Below, in pieces: positions 6,337 through 13,607 of a stretch of 13,607 nt of DNA. The position numbers and the translations under genes are program-made. This DNA comes from Candidatus Krumholzibacteriia bacterium (GTDB lineage: Bacteria > Krumholzibacteriota > Krumholzibacteriia > LZORAL124-64-63): NCBI GenBank assembly GCA_030643455.1, contig DAOWLV010000033.1, positions 1 through 13,607 on the forward strand, written 5' to 3'. Position 1 is the first letter of the stretch. The number at the start of each line of letters is the position of its first letter. Under the pieces are notes generated by a model. That model had not been told where the DNA came from. It did no database searches and saw nothing but the letters and a program-made list of their open reading frames with translations.

Positions 6337-8949
6337 ATGTTGCTGACGACCACCACACCGACTGTGGCCAATCCCTTCATGGGCATGGTCGCCGCCGTGA
6401 CCGTGCCGGCGCCAGTGGTGGTACTGCTGGTGGCCATCACGGCCATCGGGGTGTGGGCCCTCATGATGTGGCTGAGGATCCTGGCAAGCCGCCGGCGCTT
6501 GCAGCAGAAGGCCGAAATCCTGCGTCAGCGGTCCCGGACCCTGGAGAACATCCTGGCGGTATCGGCCCGCATCAATGCGACGCGCAATCTTTCCGAACTC
6601 ACCGACAAGGTGACCACTGCGGTGGAAGATGTCAGTGGGTTCAGGCGGATCGTTTTGTATCTGTGGTCCGACACCACCAAGGCCTTCGAGGCCCGGTCCA
6701 TGGCCGGCGTCTCCCCGCAGGAGCAGGCCAAATTGGCCGGCACCCAGATCCTGGCCACGGACTATGACGAATTGATCCGGGAAGAATACCGGTATTCCAA
6801 TTGTTACCTGCTGGATGCGGTGGGCGAAAGCAGCCCTGGTTTCATTGGCAGCATGGACCTGCTGCCCGACATCCGCCGCTGGAAACCGGGCCAGCGCCTG
6901 ATCGCTCCCTTGGCTTCGGGAGCGGGCGAGATGGTGGGCTTCCTCGATCTGGCCGAACCCGCCTCGGGACTGGTGCCTTCACCGTCGGAGATCCGGCACC
7001 TCGAGTTCCTGACGCGCCAGGTCACCACCGCCATCGAATCCGCCGAGGTCTTCGACCACCTGGCCCGCAACAACACCGAATTGTCCGCGGCCTCGGAAAA
7101 GCTGAAGAGCCTGGCGGACATGAAGAAGAACTTCGTGGCCAACATCAGTCACGAGTTGCGCACCCCCTTGACCTCGATTTCGGCCTACTCGGAATTGCTG
7201 CAGAAGAACATGGATACCCTGTCGCCCGAATCCCTGGACGAGTTTTTGAAAGTCATCCACGGTGAAAGCGTGAAACTGACGGGGATCATCAACGACATCC
7301 TGGATCTGAGCCAGATGGAGAACAACCGCCCGTCCATGAATCAAGTGGACACGGATCTGGTGGGTCTGGCGCGGCACATGGAGGATTCCTGGCAGAACCG
7401 CGCCCGGAAGATGAACATCGAGTTTTCCCTCGACACAGGGTCGGAGGCCATCAACATGCCTCTGGATCCGCTGCTCATCCAGCAGATGATGACTCACCTG
7501 GTGGGCAACGCCTTCAAGTTCACTCCTGAAGGGGGGCAGGTCCGGGTCGGGTTCCAGGAGACCGGAACCGCTGTCTGCCTGACGGTGCAGGACACGGGCA
7601 TCGGTATTCCCGAAGACAAGCTCGGTGACATTTTCGAGAGTTTCTACCAGGTCGATTCTTCGGCCACTCGCCAGCATAACGGACAAGGGGTGGGCCTGGC
7701 GATCTGCCAGGATATCGTCATCCACCACGACGGCCGTATCTGGGCGGAAAACATCGCGCCTCAAGGGACCCGGATCACCGTGCTGTTGCCGCGGCGGCCG
7801 GCAGTCCTTCAGCCGGCTGATCCGGATTCGTTGACGAGCCTGCCTTTCGAGGCGGGAGAATTGATGGAACGGCTGATGCACTGGGTGAGCGAGAGTCTCG
7901 GCATCCAGGTGGCAACCCTGATGGTGCCGGACAAGGGAGGCGACCACCTGACCATCCGCGCGGCCATCGGCCTGCCGGAGACCGTGGTCCAGAGCGCCCG
8001 GGTCCGCAGGGGATCGGGATTCGCGGGCCGGGTCTGGGAAGATGGGAAAACCCTCCTGGTCGACGATTTGACCAGCGACAACCGTTTCGGTCGCGAACTG
8101 AACGAGCCCCGCTACTCCACGGCTTCCCTGCTGTGTGTCCCCTTGAAGGACGGCGAGGATCTGCTGGGGGTCATCTCGGTCAACAACAAGATCGATGGGA
8201 CTGCCCTGGACCATGACGACCAGGTGTTCCTGGAGTCATTGGCGCCCCGCATCACGCGCCTGCTGACCCGTTACAAGAGCTGGCAGGACGGCGCGCGGGA
8301 TTTCAATGCCATTCGCGACACCCTGCGTTCAACCACCGCTGTGGGACATCTGCGCCATGAGAGCCTCCTGGAAGTGTGCCAGGAAATCTGTCTCGCCTCG
8401 GCCCGCCGGATCATGCTGCCAGGCGATGAGCTGGAGCATCTGGCCTTCTCCCTCCAGTTCTACGACGTGGGGATGGACAGTGTGTCTCCCCGGATCCTGA
8501 GCAAACCCGGCCGGCTGGACGAAGAGGAACGGGTGCAGGTCGAAAAACACGTGGATGCGGGACTTGGTATTCTGGAATCACTCCAGCTCGACGCGAAGGT
8601 CCGTCAGCTCATCCTGCATCACCACGAGAACTACGACGGGTCCGGTTATCCCGGCGGACTGGCCGGAGAGTCCATCCCGCTGGGATCCCGACTGATCAGG
8701 TTGGCCGACACGCTGTCGTCCCTGCTGAGCCCGCGTCCCTGGCGTCGAGCCATGGATCTGGATGAAGCCATGAACGTGATCCGGGGTGGCCTGGGACGGG
8801 AATTCTGTCCACGGATGGCCGATGTCTTCCTGACCGAAACCGAAGCCCGCCGGGAGCGCATCATGGATCTGCAGGCCGAGAACGGCGCGGCCGCCGATCC
8901 CAACAGAATGGCCCTGGATCGTTCCACGCCGGTTCCCATTTTGATTTGA
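6337..8949 (+). CDS. Membrane-anchored hybrid sensor: TM, GAF, HisKA-HATPase, GAF, degenerate HD-GYP
   Basis: An 870-residue paralogue of the kinase at 3521-5926 with the same domain order plus a membrane anchor. A hydrophobic helix at ~21-45 is followed by a basic, coiled-coil-like stretch (~48-75), then GAF-like domain 1 (~75-235), HisKA with H272 in SHELRTPL, and HATPase_c (~378-488) with HLVGNAFKFTP, DTGIGIP and NGQGVGLAI. A clear GAF domain 2 follows (~508-648, with GSGFAGRVWEDGKTLLVDDL and LLCVPLKDG), then an HD-GYP-like domain (~660-840). The last keeps HHHENYDGSGYP (DGSGYP 767-772) and GESIPLGSR, but the catalytic HD pair reads Y709-D710 (FYDVGM), so a metal ligand is lost. ATG 6337 has GAGGTAA at 6324-6330. 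It probably senses a ligand or redox state from the inner membrane and signals to the flanking receivers; its HD-GYP part may bind rather than hydrolyse c-di-GMP. Confidence 0.9.
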   Translation: MLLTTTTPTVANPFMGMVAAVTVPAPVVVLLVAITAIGVWALMMWLRILASRRRLQQKAEILRQRSRTLENILAVSARINATRNLSELTDKVTTAVEDVSGFRRIVLYLWSDTTKAFEARSMAGVSPQEQAKLAGTQILATDYDELIREEYRYSNCYLLDAVGESSPGFIGSMDLLPDIRRWKPGQRLIAPLASGAGEMVGFLDLAEPASGLVPSPSEIRHLEFLTRQVTTAIESAEVFDHLARNNTELSAASEKLKSLADMKKNFVANISHELRTPLTSISAYSELLQKNMDTLSPESLDEFLKVIHGESVKLTGIINDILDLSQMENNRPSMNQVDTDLVGLARHMEDSWQNRARKMNIEFSLDTGSEAINMPLDPLLIQQMMTHLVGNAFKFTPEGGQVRVGFQETGTAVCLTVQDTGIGIPEDKLGDIFESFYQVDSSATRQHNGQGVGLAICQDIVIHHDGRIWAENIAPQGTRITVLLPRRPAVLQPADPDSLTSLPFEAGELMERLMHWVSESLGIQVATLMVPDKGGDHLTIRAAIGLPETVVQSARVRRGSGFAGRVWEDGKTLLVDDLTSDNRFGRELNEPRYSTASLLCVPLKDGEDLLGVISVNNKIDGTALDHDDQVFLESLAPRITRLLTRYKSWQDGARDFNAIRDTLRSTTAVGHLRHESLLEVCQEICLASARRIMLPGDELEHLAFSLQFYDVGMDSVSPRILSKPGRLDEEERVQVEKHVDAGLGILESLQLDAKVRQLILHHHENYDGSGYPGGLAGESIPLGSRLIRLADTLSSLLSPRPWRRAMDLDEAMNVIRGGLGREFCPRMADVFLTETEARRERIMDLQAENGAAADPNRMALDRSTPVPILI

Positions 8950-8970
8950 ACCGGGTCTGCATTCAACAAC

Positions 8971-8976
8971 GAGAGG
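8971..8976 (+). promoter_or_regulatory. Shine-Dalgarno deciding the TTG start at 8984
   Basis: GAGAGG lies 7 bases before the TTG at 8984 but only 1 base before the in-frame TTG at 8978. Normal spacing therefore favours 8984 and a receiver that begins MYKVLVADDE. Confidence 0.5.
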
Positions 8977-8983
8977 TTTGACC

Positions 8984-9358
8984 TTGTACAAGGTTCTGGT
9001 AGCCGACGACGAACACAACATCCGGAATATCCTCGATTTCACCCTTCACGCCGAAGGGTTTCTCGTCATCTCCGCCCTGAACGGGGAAGACGCTTTCAGG
9101 CTGGCGGTCGAGTCCGATCCCGACCTGATCATCCTGGACGTCATGATGCCGGGGCAGGGCGGCGTGGAAACCTGCCGGGCCCTGAAGGCGGACCGGCGCA
9201 CTGCCTCCATACCGGTCATCCTGTTGACGGCCCTGACGGGCAGGGAAGATCGCGATGCCGGCCGAAAAGCCGGAGCCGACGCCTACATCACCAAACCTTT
9301 CAGCCCCAAAAAGGTCACCGACGCCGTGCAGGATCTGCTCGGCGTGACCACTGACTGA
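8984..9358 (+). CDS. Single-domain response regulator (receiver only)
   Basis: A 124-residue CheY-like receiver closing the signalling cluster. It shows VLVADDEHNIRNIL, phospho-acceptor D52 in ILDVMMP, the switch Thr in LLTALTG, and Lys in YITKPF. There is no output domain; the protein ends a few residues after the last receiver helix. No ATG is available at the N-terminus. TTG 8984 is chosen from Shine-Dalgarno spacing; TTG 8978 would add two residues. It follows the membrane kinase by 34 bases, repeating the kinase-receiver order of the first pair. The N-terminal half resembles the receiver of the REC-GGDEF protein (DDEPHIRRIL versus DDEHNIRNIL), suggesting local duplication. Likely partner: the kinase just upstream. 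Confidence 0.92.
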   Translation: MYKVLVADDEHNIRNILDFTLHAEGFLVISALNGEDAFRLAVESDPDLIILDVMMPGQGGVETCRALKADRRTASIPVILLTALTGREDRDAGRKAGADAYITKPFSPKKVTDAVQDLLGVTTD

Positions 9359-9377
9359 GGGCGCCACCGATAGGCCA

Positions 9378-9406
9378 TGGACTCGCCGGTCGGGGCGCGG
9401 TAGAAT
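9378..9406 (+). promoter_or_regulatory. Candidate sigma70-type promoter for priA
   Basis: In the 96-base gap before priA, TGGACT (9378-9383, 4 of 6 to TTGACA) and TAGAAT (9401-9406, 5 of 6 to TATAAT) are separated by 17 bases. The -10 sits in the loop of a GC stem (GGGGCG 9392-9397 with CGCCCC 9408-9413). An imperfect hairpin, 9361-9369 with 9387-9398, lies just upstream and could end the signalling transcript, but no T-run follows. The call rests on consensus match only. Confidence 0.3.
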
Positions 9407-9454
9407 CCGCCCCTGATCAACCCGACGACAGATCGGCCACCGGTGAATTCCCCC

Positions 9455-11491
9455 ATGGGGTTTGAGGCTTCCTTGACCCAGCTTGTCGAAATCGTTCTGC
9501 CCGTGCCTTTGGTCCAGGTGTTTTCCTACCGGTTCCTCCCCGAGCAGGATTCTGGTGGGAAGGCCAGCCTGGAACCGGGTGATCTGGTGGTGGTGCCCTT
9601 CGGCCGGCGCCGGGAAGTGACGGGCCTGGTCGTGAAGGTGGCCGATCTGGCGCCGGATGTCCGACAGGTCGGCGGTGTCAAGCTGCGGGACGTTACCCGG
9701 GTTCTTCCCCCGGAGTACAGGATCACAGGCGACCGGATGCGACTGGCCCGCTGGATGGCCGCCTATTATGTCCTTCCCCTGGGTGAAGTCATTCCCCTGT
9801 TCCACCCTCCCTCACCGGGAACCCGAGCCCGAGGCACGGGAAAGGATTCCTCGCAGAGTCCGTATCCCGACGTGGATCCCCAGGACATCACCCTGACCGC
9901 CGCCCAGGACCGGGCCGTTCAAGCTGCGGAAAAGATCATGGCGTCCAGGTCATTCGGCGCCCTGCTGCTGCACGGGGTGACCGGCAGCGGCAAGACCGAG
10001 GTCTATCTCAACGTCATTTCCCTGGCCCTGGCAGCGGGCCGGGGCGCCATCTACCTGTTGCCTGAAATCGCCCTCACCCCGCAGACCCTGTCCCGGATCT
10101 CGGCCCGCTTCGGGGACCGGGTGGCGGCCATCCACAGCGGAATGTCGGCCGGGCAGCGCTGCCGGGTACACGAACAGGCGGCCAGGGGAGAGATCCAGGT
10201 GGTGGTAGGACCCCGCTCGGCCCTGTTTGCCCCAGTTCATGACCTGGGTGTCATCATCGTCGACGAGGAACATGAGACTTCATACAAACAGGATGAAAAG
10301 CCCCGTTACCACGCCCGGCACGCGGCCCTGATAAGGGGCAGGGAAAACCGGGCCGTGGTGATTCTGGGATCGGCCACCCCGGATCTGGAATCCATGGTCA
10401 ACGCCCTGGATGGACGTTTCGAACTGCTGGAACTGCCCGACCGGATGGGCGGCACCCTGCCTGGCGTCGAGGTGGTTGACATGCGGGGTGGCGGGAACCC
10501 CGAAGGTTTCACGCCCGCCTTGACGAAAGCCATGACCCAAACCCTGGATCAGGGCCGGCAGGTCATTCTCTATTACAACCGCCGGGGATTCGCCAGGGTC
10601 CTGCAATGCGCCGATTGCGGAGAAGTGATCATGTGTCCCCACTGCGATATCGGGGTCACCTACCATCTGCGGCCCCGGCGGCTCCTTTGTCATTATTGCG
10701 GATTCTCTCGTCAAATTCCGGAGACCTGCCCGGACTGCGGCGCCGAGGAGTTCCTGCCCGCCGGCGGCGGAACGGAAAAGGTGGAGCTGAACCTGCAGGC
10801 ACATTTTCCCGACGCCAGGATTCTGCGCCTGGATCACGATACCACCCGGCGCCGCGGCAGCCACCGCCGCATCCTGACCGCCTTCGCCAAGGGGGAGGCC
10901 GACATCCTGGTGGGAACCCAGATGGTGGCCAAAGGCCATCATTTTCCCAAAGTGGGTCTGGTGGGAGTCCTGGCGGCCGACGATGGTCTCGGCCTACCGG
11001 ATTACCGGGCGGCCGAGCGGTCCTTCCAGCTGTTGACCCAGGTGGCCGGCCGGTCGGGCCGAACCGAAGCCGGCCGGGTCATCTTTCAGACCTGGCGGCC
11101 CGATGATCCAGTCATCCAGGCGGCGGCAGCCCATGACTACGCGGCCTTCCTCGCCGAGGAAACACCCGTGCGGAAAGCCCTGGGCTATCCTCCATACAAC
11201 CGGTTGCTGCGGCTGGGGGTCATCAGCCGTCGATCGGGTCTCGCCGAGGAAGCGGCGCGTCAGCTGGCCGAGGCAGTCCGCGCCAATCTGAACGGGCCCG
11301 GATTGGAGGTGCTCGGCCCCGCGCCGGCGGTATTTCCCCGCCTCAAGGACCGGTACCGATTCCAGATCCTGGTCAAGGGAACCCTGGGCAAAAAGGAAAA
11401 GGAATGGCTGGGGGAGTGCTTGAGGAGCTTTAAAGAGGGATTCAGGGGCGTTGACGTGATTCACGACGTGGATCCGGTCTCGATGTATTGA
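9455..11491 (+). CDS. priA: Primosomal protein N' (replication restart helicase PriA)
   Basis: PriA is a 3'-5' superfamily 2 helicase that recognises stalled forks and D-loops and reloads the replicative helicase. This 678-residue protein is slightly shorter than the 732-residue E. coli enzyme. The N-terminal 3'-DNA-binding domain begins VEIVLPVPL. The helicase lobe has Walker A GVTGSGKT (174-181) and Walker B DEEH (270-273). Eight cysteines in the CADCG...CPHC...CHYCG...CPDCG array form the two zinc sites. Motifs V and VI appear as GTQMVAKGHHFPKVGLVG and QVAGRSGR. ATG 9455 is preferred because GGTGA (9442-9446) is suitably spaced; GTG 9443 would add four residues and lacks a clear ribosome site. 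The gene appears to have its own promoter and is probably unrelated functionally to the signalling cluster upstream. Confidence 0.96.
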   Translation: MGFEASLTQLVEIVLPVPLVQVFSYRFLPEQDSGGKASLEPGDLVVVPFGRRREVTGLVVKVADLAPDVRQVGGVKLRDVTRVLPPEYRITGDRMRLARWMAAYYVLPLGEVIPLFHPPSPGTRARGTGKDSSQSPYPDVDPQDITLTAAQDRAVQAAEKIMASRSFGALLLHGVTGSGKTEVYLNVISLALAAGRGAIYLLPEIALTPQTLSRISARFGDRVAAIHSGMSAGQRCRVHEQAARGEIQVVVGPRSALFAPVHDLGVIIVDEEHETSYKQDEKPRYHARHAALIRGRENRAVVILGSATPDLESMVNALDGRFELLELPDRMGGTLPGVEVVDMRGGGNPEGFTPALTKAMTQTLDQGRQVILYYNRRGFARVLQCADCGEVIMCPHCDIGVTYHLRPRRLLCHYCGFSRQIPETCPDCGAEEFLPAGGGTEKVELNLQAHFPDARILRLDHDTTRRRGSHRRILTAFAKGEADILVGTQMVAKGHHFPKVGLVGVLAADDGLGLPDYRAAERSFQLLTQVAGRSGRTEAGRVIFQTWRPDDPVIQAAAAHDYAAFLAEETPVRKALGYPPYNRLLRLGVISRRSGLAEEAARQLAEAVRANLNGPGLEVLGPAPAVFPRLKDRYRFQILVKGTLGKKEKEWLGECLRSFKEGFRGVDVIHDVDPVSMY

Positions 11492-11673
11492 AAATGAAAA
11501 AAACCACCATAATAATGGCAATAATTCAGAAAACTGACAAGAATGACAAATGGATTGCCGATAATGAATCTACTATATTGATTCAGGCCCCTTCCGGGCA
11601 ATTGTCGGAGTTTGTTCCGACCTCCCGGATTCCGAACGTCCCATCTGTGAATGGGTGTGAAAGGAAGTCGAAG
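11492..11673 (+). promoter_or_regulatory. AT-rich intergenic region / leader of the secreted peptidase gene
   Basis: The first ~89 bases after priA are about 29% GC by hand count, sharply below the surrounding genes. TATATT at 11574-11579 is a 5 of 6 match to a -10 box, and CTGACA at 11534-11539 is close to a -35 box, but they are not correctly spaced to each other, so no promoter is firmly placed. TGAATC (11565-11570) and GATTCA (11580-11585) form a 6-base inverted repeat around the TATATT. ATTGCC (11554-11559) and GGCAAT (11597-11602) form an outer pair. The frame of the downstream gene stays open back through this region, with ATG at 11494. The composition argues for regulatory DNA. Confidence 0.35.
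11661..11667 (+). promoter_or_regulatory. Shine-Dalgarno deciding the TTG start at 11674
   Basis: AAGGAAG sits 6 bases before TTG 11674. No comparable site precedes the other in-frame candidates (ATG 11494, GTG 11647). Starting here places a standard signal peptide at the very N-terminus. Confidence 0.5.
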
Positions 11674-13607
11674 TTGCGATCTCTCAAGTGTACCACCGTG
11701 TCCCCGCGGGGATTCCTTTTGTTGTCGAGCCTGATCCTGATAATGACTGTGTCTTCGGTCGCCGCCGGCCAGGACGCTGCCGACATCCAGGATCTGCGGC
11801 GTCAGATCGAAGCCAACGGCTGGAATTTCGAGGTCGATGACCACTTCTCCAGCACCCTGACGGCCGAAGAACGGGCCAATCTGCGGGGTTACAAACCCCC
11901 TGCGGATTTTCAAAGGGAGTTGGACCGGCATCTGAAGATCTATCCCATCAACAAGGATGAACTTCCCTCCAGTCTGAACTGGGTCGATCTGGATGGCATC
12001 ACCCCGGTGAAAAACCAGGGCTCGTGTGGTTCCTGCTGGGCGTTTGCGGCCACCGCCCAGATGGAGGCCTTCATCAAGATCTACTACGGAATCGAGACCG
12101 ATCTTTCCGAACAGCAATCCATATCCTGCAACCCCTACGGGTCCGGCTGCGGCGGTGGCTGGGCTCCCGCTTCGTATTACGTCTTCCAGAATTACGGGGC
12201 CGTGCTGGAGAATTGCTTCCCCTACCTGGGAATGGATCCACCTGGCGCTCCCTGTATCCAGGACAATTTCATGAAATACGGGACCATCACCGACTACAAC
12301 TACATCAGCAACAACGTGGAACAGATAAAGGCGGCACTGCAGTACGGTCCGGTCTGCACCGGAGTTGACGCCAATTCCGCCTTCGAGAACTATGCCAGCG
12401 GTTGTTTCGACGCTCCCGGGTACGGGACGAATCACCTGGTACTGATCGTTGGCTACGATGACCGGAGCTGTGACGGGAACGGGGCCTGGCTCATCAAGAA
12501 CAGCTGGGGACCCGGTTTTGGCGTGGGCGGTTACATCACTGTCCAGTACGGGGCCGGTTCCGTCGGGACGAGCGTGACCCAGCTCGTTTACTCCGTACCG
12601 CCGGTGTCCATCGACATCGACCCGGAATTCGGCCAGACTCCCCTTTACGCAGACCAGTATGTGGACGTTTCGTGGACCACGGCGGGTGACCCGGTCGGCA
12701 ACGTGGACATCTGGCTGGGCATCGACGGGGATTGCCATGACATCCTGGTGGAGGAAAACGTACCCAACGCGGGTTCCTATTCCTGGATGGTACCCAACCT
12801 GGGTACCCACTTCGCCAGCCTGATCATCTTCCCCAGCTCCGGCATCGAGGCGGGGTACGATTTCACGGAATCACCCCTGACGATCATCGGCCACAAGACC
12901 CGCTACGTTTCGCCGGCGGGCAGCAATACGCCTCCCTATGAAACTCCGGCAACCGCTTCCCATACCATCGGGGCCGCGGTGACCGCCTGCACCGGCACGG
13001 ACACCGTCCTGGTGACGGGAGGGGATTATGTCGAAGGCGTGACCGTCAACCAGACGGTGATGATCCTCGGATCCTGGGATCCGACCTTCAGCGTCCAGGA
13101 CATGCAGAGCCATCCGACCCGCCTGCAGGGCGGCAGCACCGGCCTTCGGTTTCGCGAAGGTTCGGGAGATTACGGCGGCGTCGGGGAGATCGTGTTCCAC
13201 GATTGCACCGGTGGCATCACCACCCTGCCCGCGAGCGGACGCCATGGCGGCGCCATCTACAGCCTGGGCGCTTCGCCCACCATCCGTAACTGCGTGTTCG
13301 AGGACAACCGGGCCGCTCCCGGTACCGGCACCGGCTACGGCGGCGCCATCTGCTTCATCGACGGGACGCCCACGGTGGAGAATTGTGAATTCACCGGAAA
13401 CATTGCCAGCAGTGGAGGCGCCATCGGGGTGTTCGGAACCGCGGTGGTCACGTTGACCAACTGCACGTTCACCGGCAACGGGTGCAGCGATAGCATGGGT
13501 GGTTTCAAGGGAGGTACTTTCCTGGTCGAAGGAGCCTCCCTGACCGTTGAAGGCGGCAGTGTGTCCGGCGGCAGAAACGTGTTCAAGGGCGGTGCCCTGG
13601 CCATGAC
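11674..13607 (+). CDS. Secreted papain-like (C1A) cysteine peptidase with Kre9/KNH-like and beta-helix domains, 3' partial
   Basis: The frame is open to the right edge (about 644 residues visible, no stop). Residues ~1-30 are a signal peptide: basic start, hydrophobic core FLLLSSLILIMTVSS, and VAA before the likely cleavage site. A short propeptide-like stretch (~31-100) lacks the ERFNIN pattern of classic papain propeptides. The C1A domain (~103-310) has Q115 and nucleophile C121 in PVKNQGSCGSCWAF, a GCGGG turn, H254 in TNHLVLIVGYDD and N276 in IKNSWG, so the catalytic set is complete. Residues ~310-405 resemble Kre9/KNH-type Ig-like modules (VDVSWTTAG, GSYSWMVPN). From ~409 a right-handed beta-helix region begins (YVSPAGSNTPPYETP), with GGAI/NCxFxxN coils. 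It is probably exported to act on or at the cell surface; substrate unknown. The start is TTG 11674, chosen from the ribosome site and signal peptide. A C-terminal sorting or anchor domain may lie beyond the window. Confidence 0.87.
   Translation, partial: MRSLKCTTVSPRGFLLLSSLILIMTVSSVAAGQDAADIQDLRRQIEANGWNFEVDDHFSSTLTAEERANLRGYKPPADFQRELDRHLKIYPINKDELPSSLNWVDLDGITPVKNQGSCGSCWAFAATAQMEAFIKIYYGIETDLSEQQSISCNPYGSGCGGGWAPASYYVFQNYGAVLENCFPYLGMDPPGAPCIQDNFMKYGTITDYNYISNNVEQIKAALQYGPVCTGVDANSAFENYASGCFDAPGYGTNHLVLIVGYDDRSCDGNGAWLIKNSWGPGFGVGGYITVQYGAGSVGTSVTQLVYSVPPVSIDIDPEFGQTPLYADQYVDVSWTTAGDPVGNVDIWLGIDGDCHDILVEENVPNAGSYSWMVPNLGTHFASLIIFPSSGIEAGYDFTESPLTIIGHKTRYVSPAGSNTPPYETPATASHTIGAAVTACTGTDTVLVTGGDYVEGVTVNQTVMILGSWDPTFSVQDMQSHPTRLQGGSTGLRFREGSGDYGGVGEIVFHDCTGGITTLPASGRHGGAIYSLGASPTIRNCVFEDNRAAPGTGTGYGGAICFIDGTPTVENCEFTGNIASSGGAIGVFGTAVVTLTNCTFTGNGCSDSMGGFKGGTFLVEGASLTVEGGSVSGGRNVFKGGALAM
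13246..13607 (+). repeat. Imperfect beta-helix coil repeats within the peptidase gene
   Basis: Successive coils begin with GGAI or a variant at 13246, 13339, 13414, 13510 (GGTF) and 13588 (GGAL), spaced 93, 75, 96 and 78 bases (25-32 residues). The first three carry NCxFxxN after the GGAI, as in Chlamydia Pmp-like and other parallel beta-helix proteins. The repeat is at protein level only; the DNA copies are diverged. It continues past the right edge. Confidence 0.6.

Noticed and set aside
11494..11673. N-terminal extension of the peptidase from ATG 11494 (begins MKKTTIIMAI)
   Set aside because: There is no Shine-Dalgarno before it, the region has non-coding composition, and it would bury the signal peptide about 60 residues inside the protein. 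It cannot be fully excluded.
12024..12368. Overlapping + strand frame (114 codons) inside the peptidase gene
   Set aside because: It is an alternate-frame reading of the conserved C1A core; the peptidase frame carries all the catalytic motifs.
11461..12810. Long open frame on the - strand (449 codons) opposite the peptidase gene
   Set aside because: The + strand encodes a complete papain catalytic set and signal peptide here; the antisense translation shows no motif and crosses the end of priA.

Overview
The window is a stretch of GC-rich bacterial chromosome (roughly 60% GC or more in the genes) with every recognisable gene on the + strand. Non-ATG starts are frequent: GTG for tsaD, and probably TTG for the third response regulator and for the secreted peptidase. 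No mobile element, CRISPR array, tRNA or rRNA was seen. The secreted papain-like peptidase with a beta-helix tail and the multi-domain signalling kinases fit an environmental bacterium, possibly of the FCB/candidate-phylum kind (Krumholzibacteriota- or Eisenbacteria-like). That placement is a weak inference from protein style, not a measurement.

Layout. (1) Positions 1-2389 hold two housekeeping genes: the 3' part of a bifunctional NAD(P)HX epimerase/dehydratase (nnr; its start lies off the left edge) and tsaD, the catalytic subunit for the t6A tRNA modification. They are 12 bases apart and probably co-transcribed. (2) Positions 2390-2496 are a gene-free leader that can fold into a three-tier stem. 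(3) Positions 2497-9358 are a compact signalling cluster of five genes with gaps of only 9-34 bases: a receiver-GGDEF protein; a soluble sensor kinase with a GAF domain and an HD-GYP-like domain after the kinase core; a single-domain receiver; a second, membrane-anchored kinase of the same architecture; and another single-domain receiver. (4) Positions 9455-11491 encode the primosomal helicase PriA. (5) After an AT-rich gap, a secreted C1A cysteine peptidase begins, followed by a Kre9/KNH-like domain and a right-handed beta-helix repeat region. It runs off the right edge.

How the genes may work together. The five-gene cluster is the most interesting part. Two paralogous kinases each place a cyclic-di-GMP phosphodiesterase-type (HD-GYP) domain behind a complete HisKA-HATPase core, and each is followed by a receiver with no output domain. 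A receiver-GGDEF protein leads the cluster. All the parts needed to couple phosphotransfer to c-di-GMP turnover are therefore in one apparent operon. Several signature residues are altered: HDxGM in kinase 1, YDxGM in kinase 2 and GGDDF in the cyclase-like domain. Some of these domains may thus sense or scaffold rather than catalyse. This is inferred from sequence alone.
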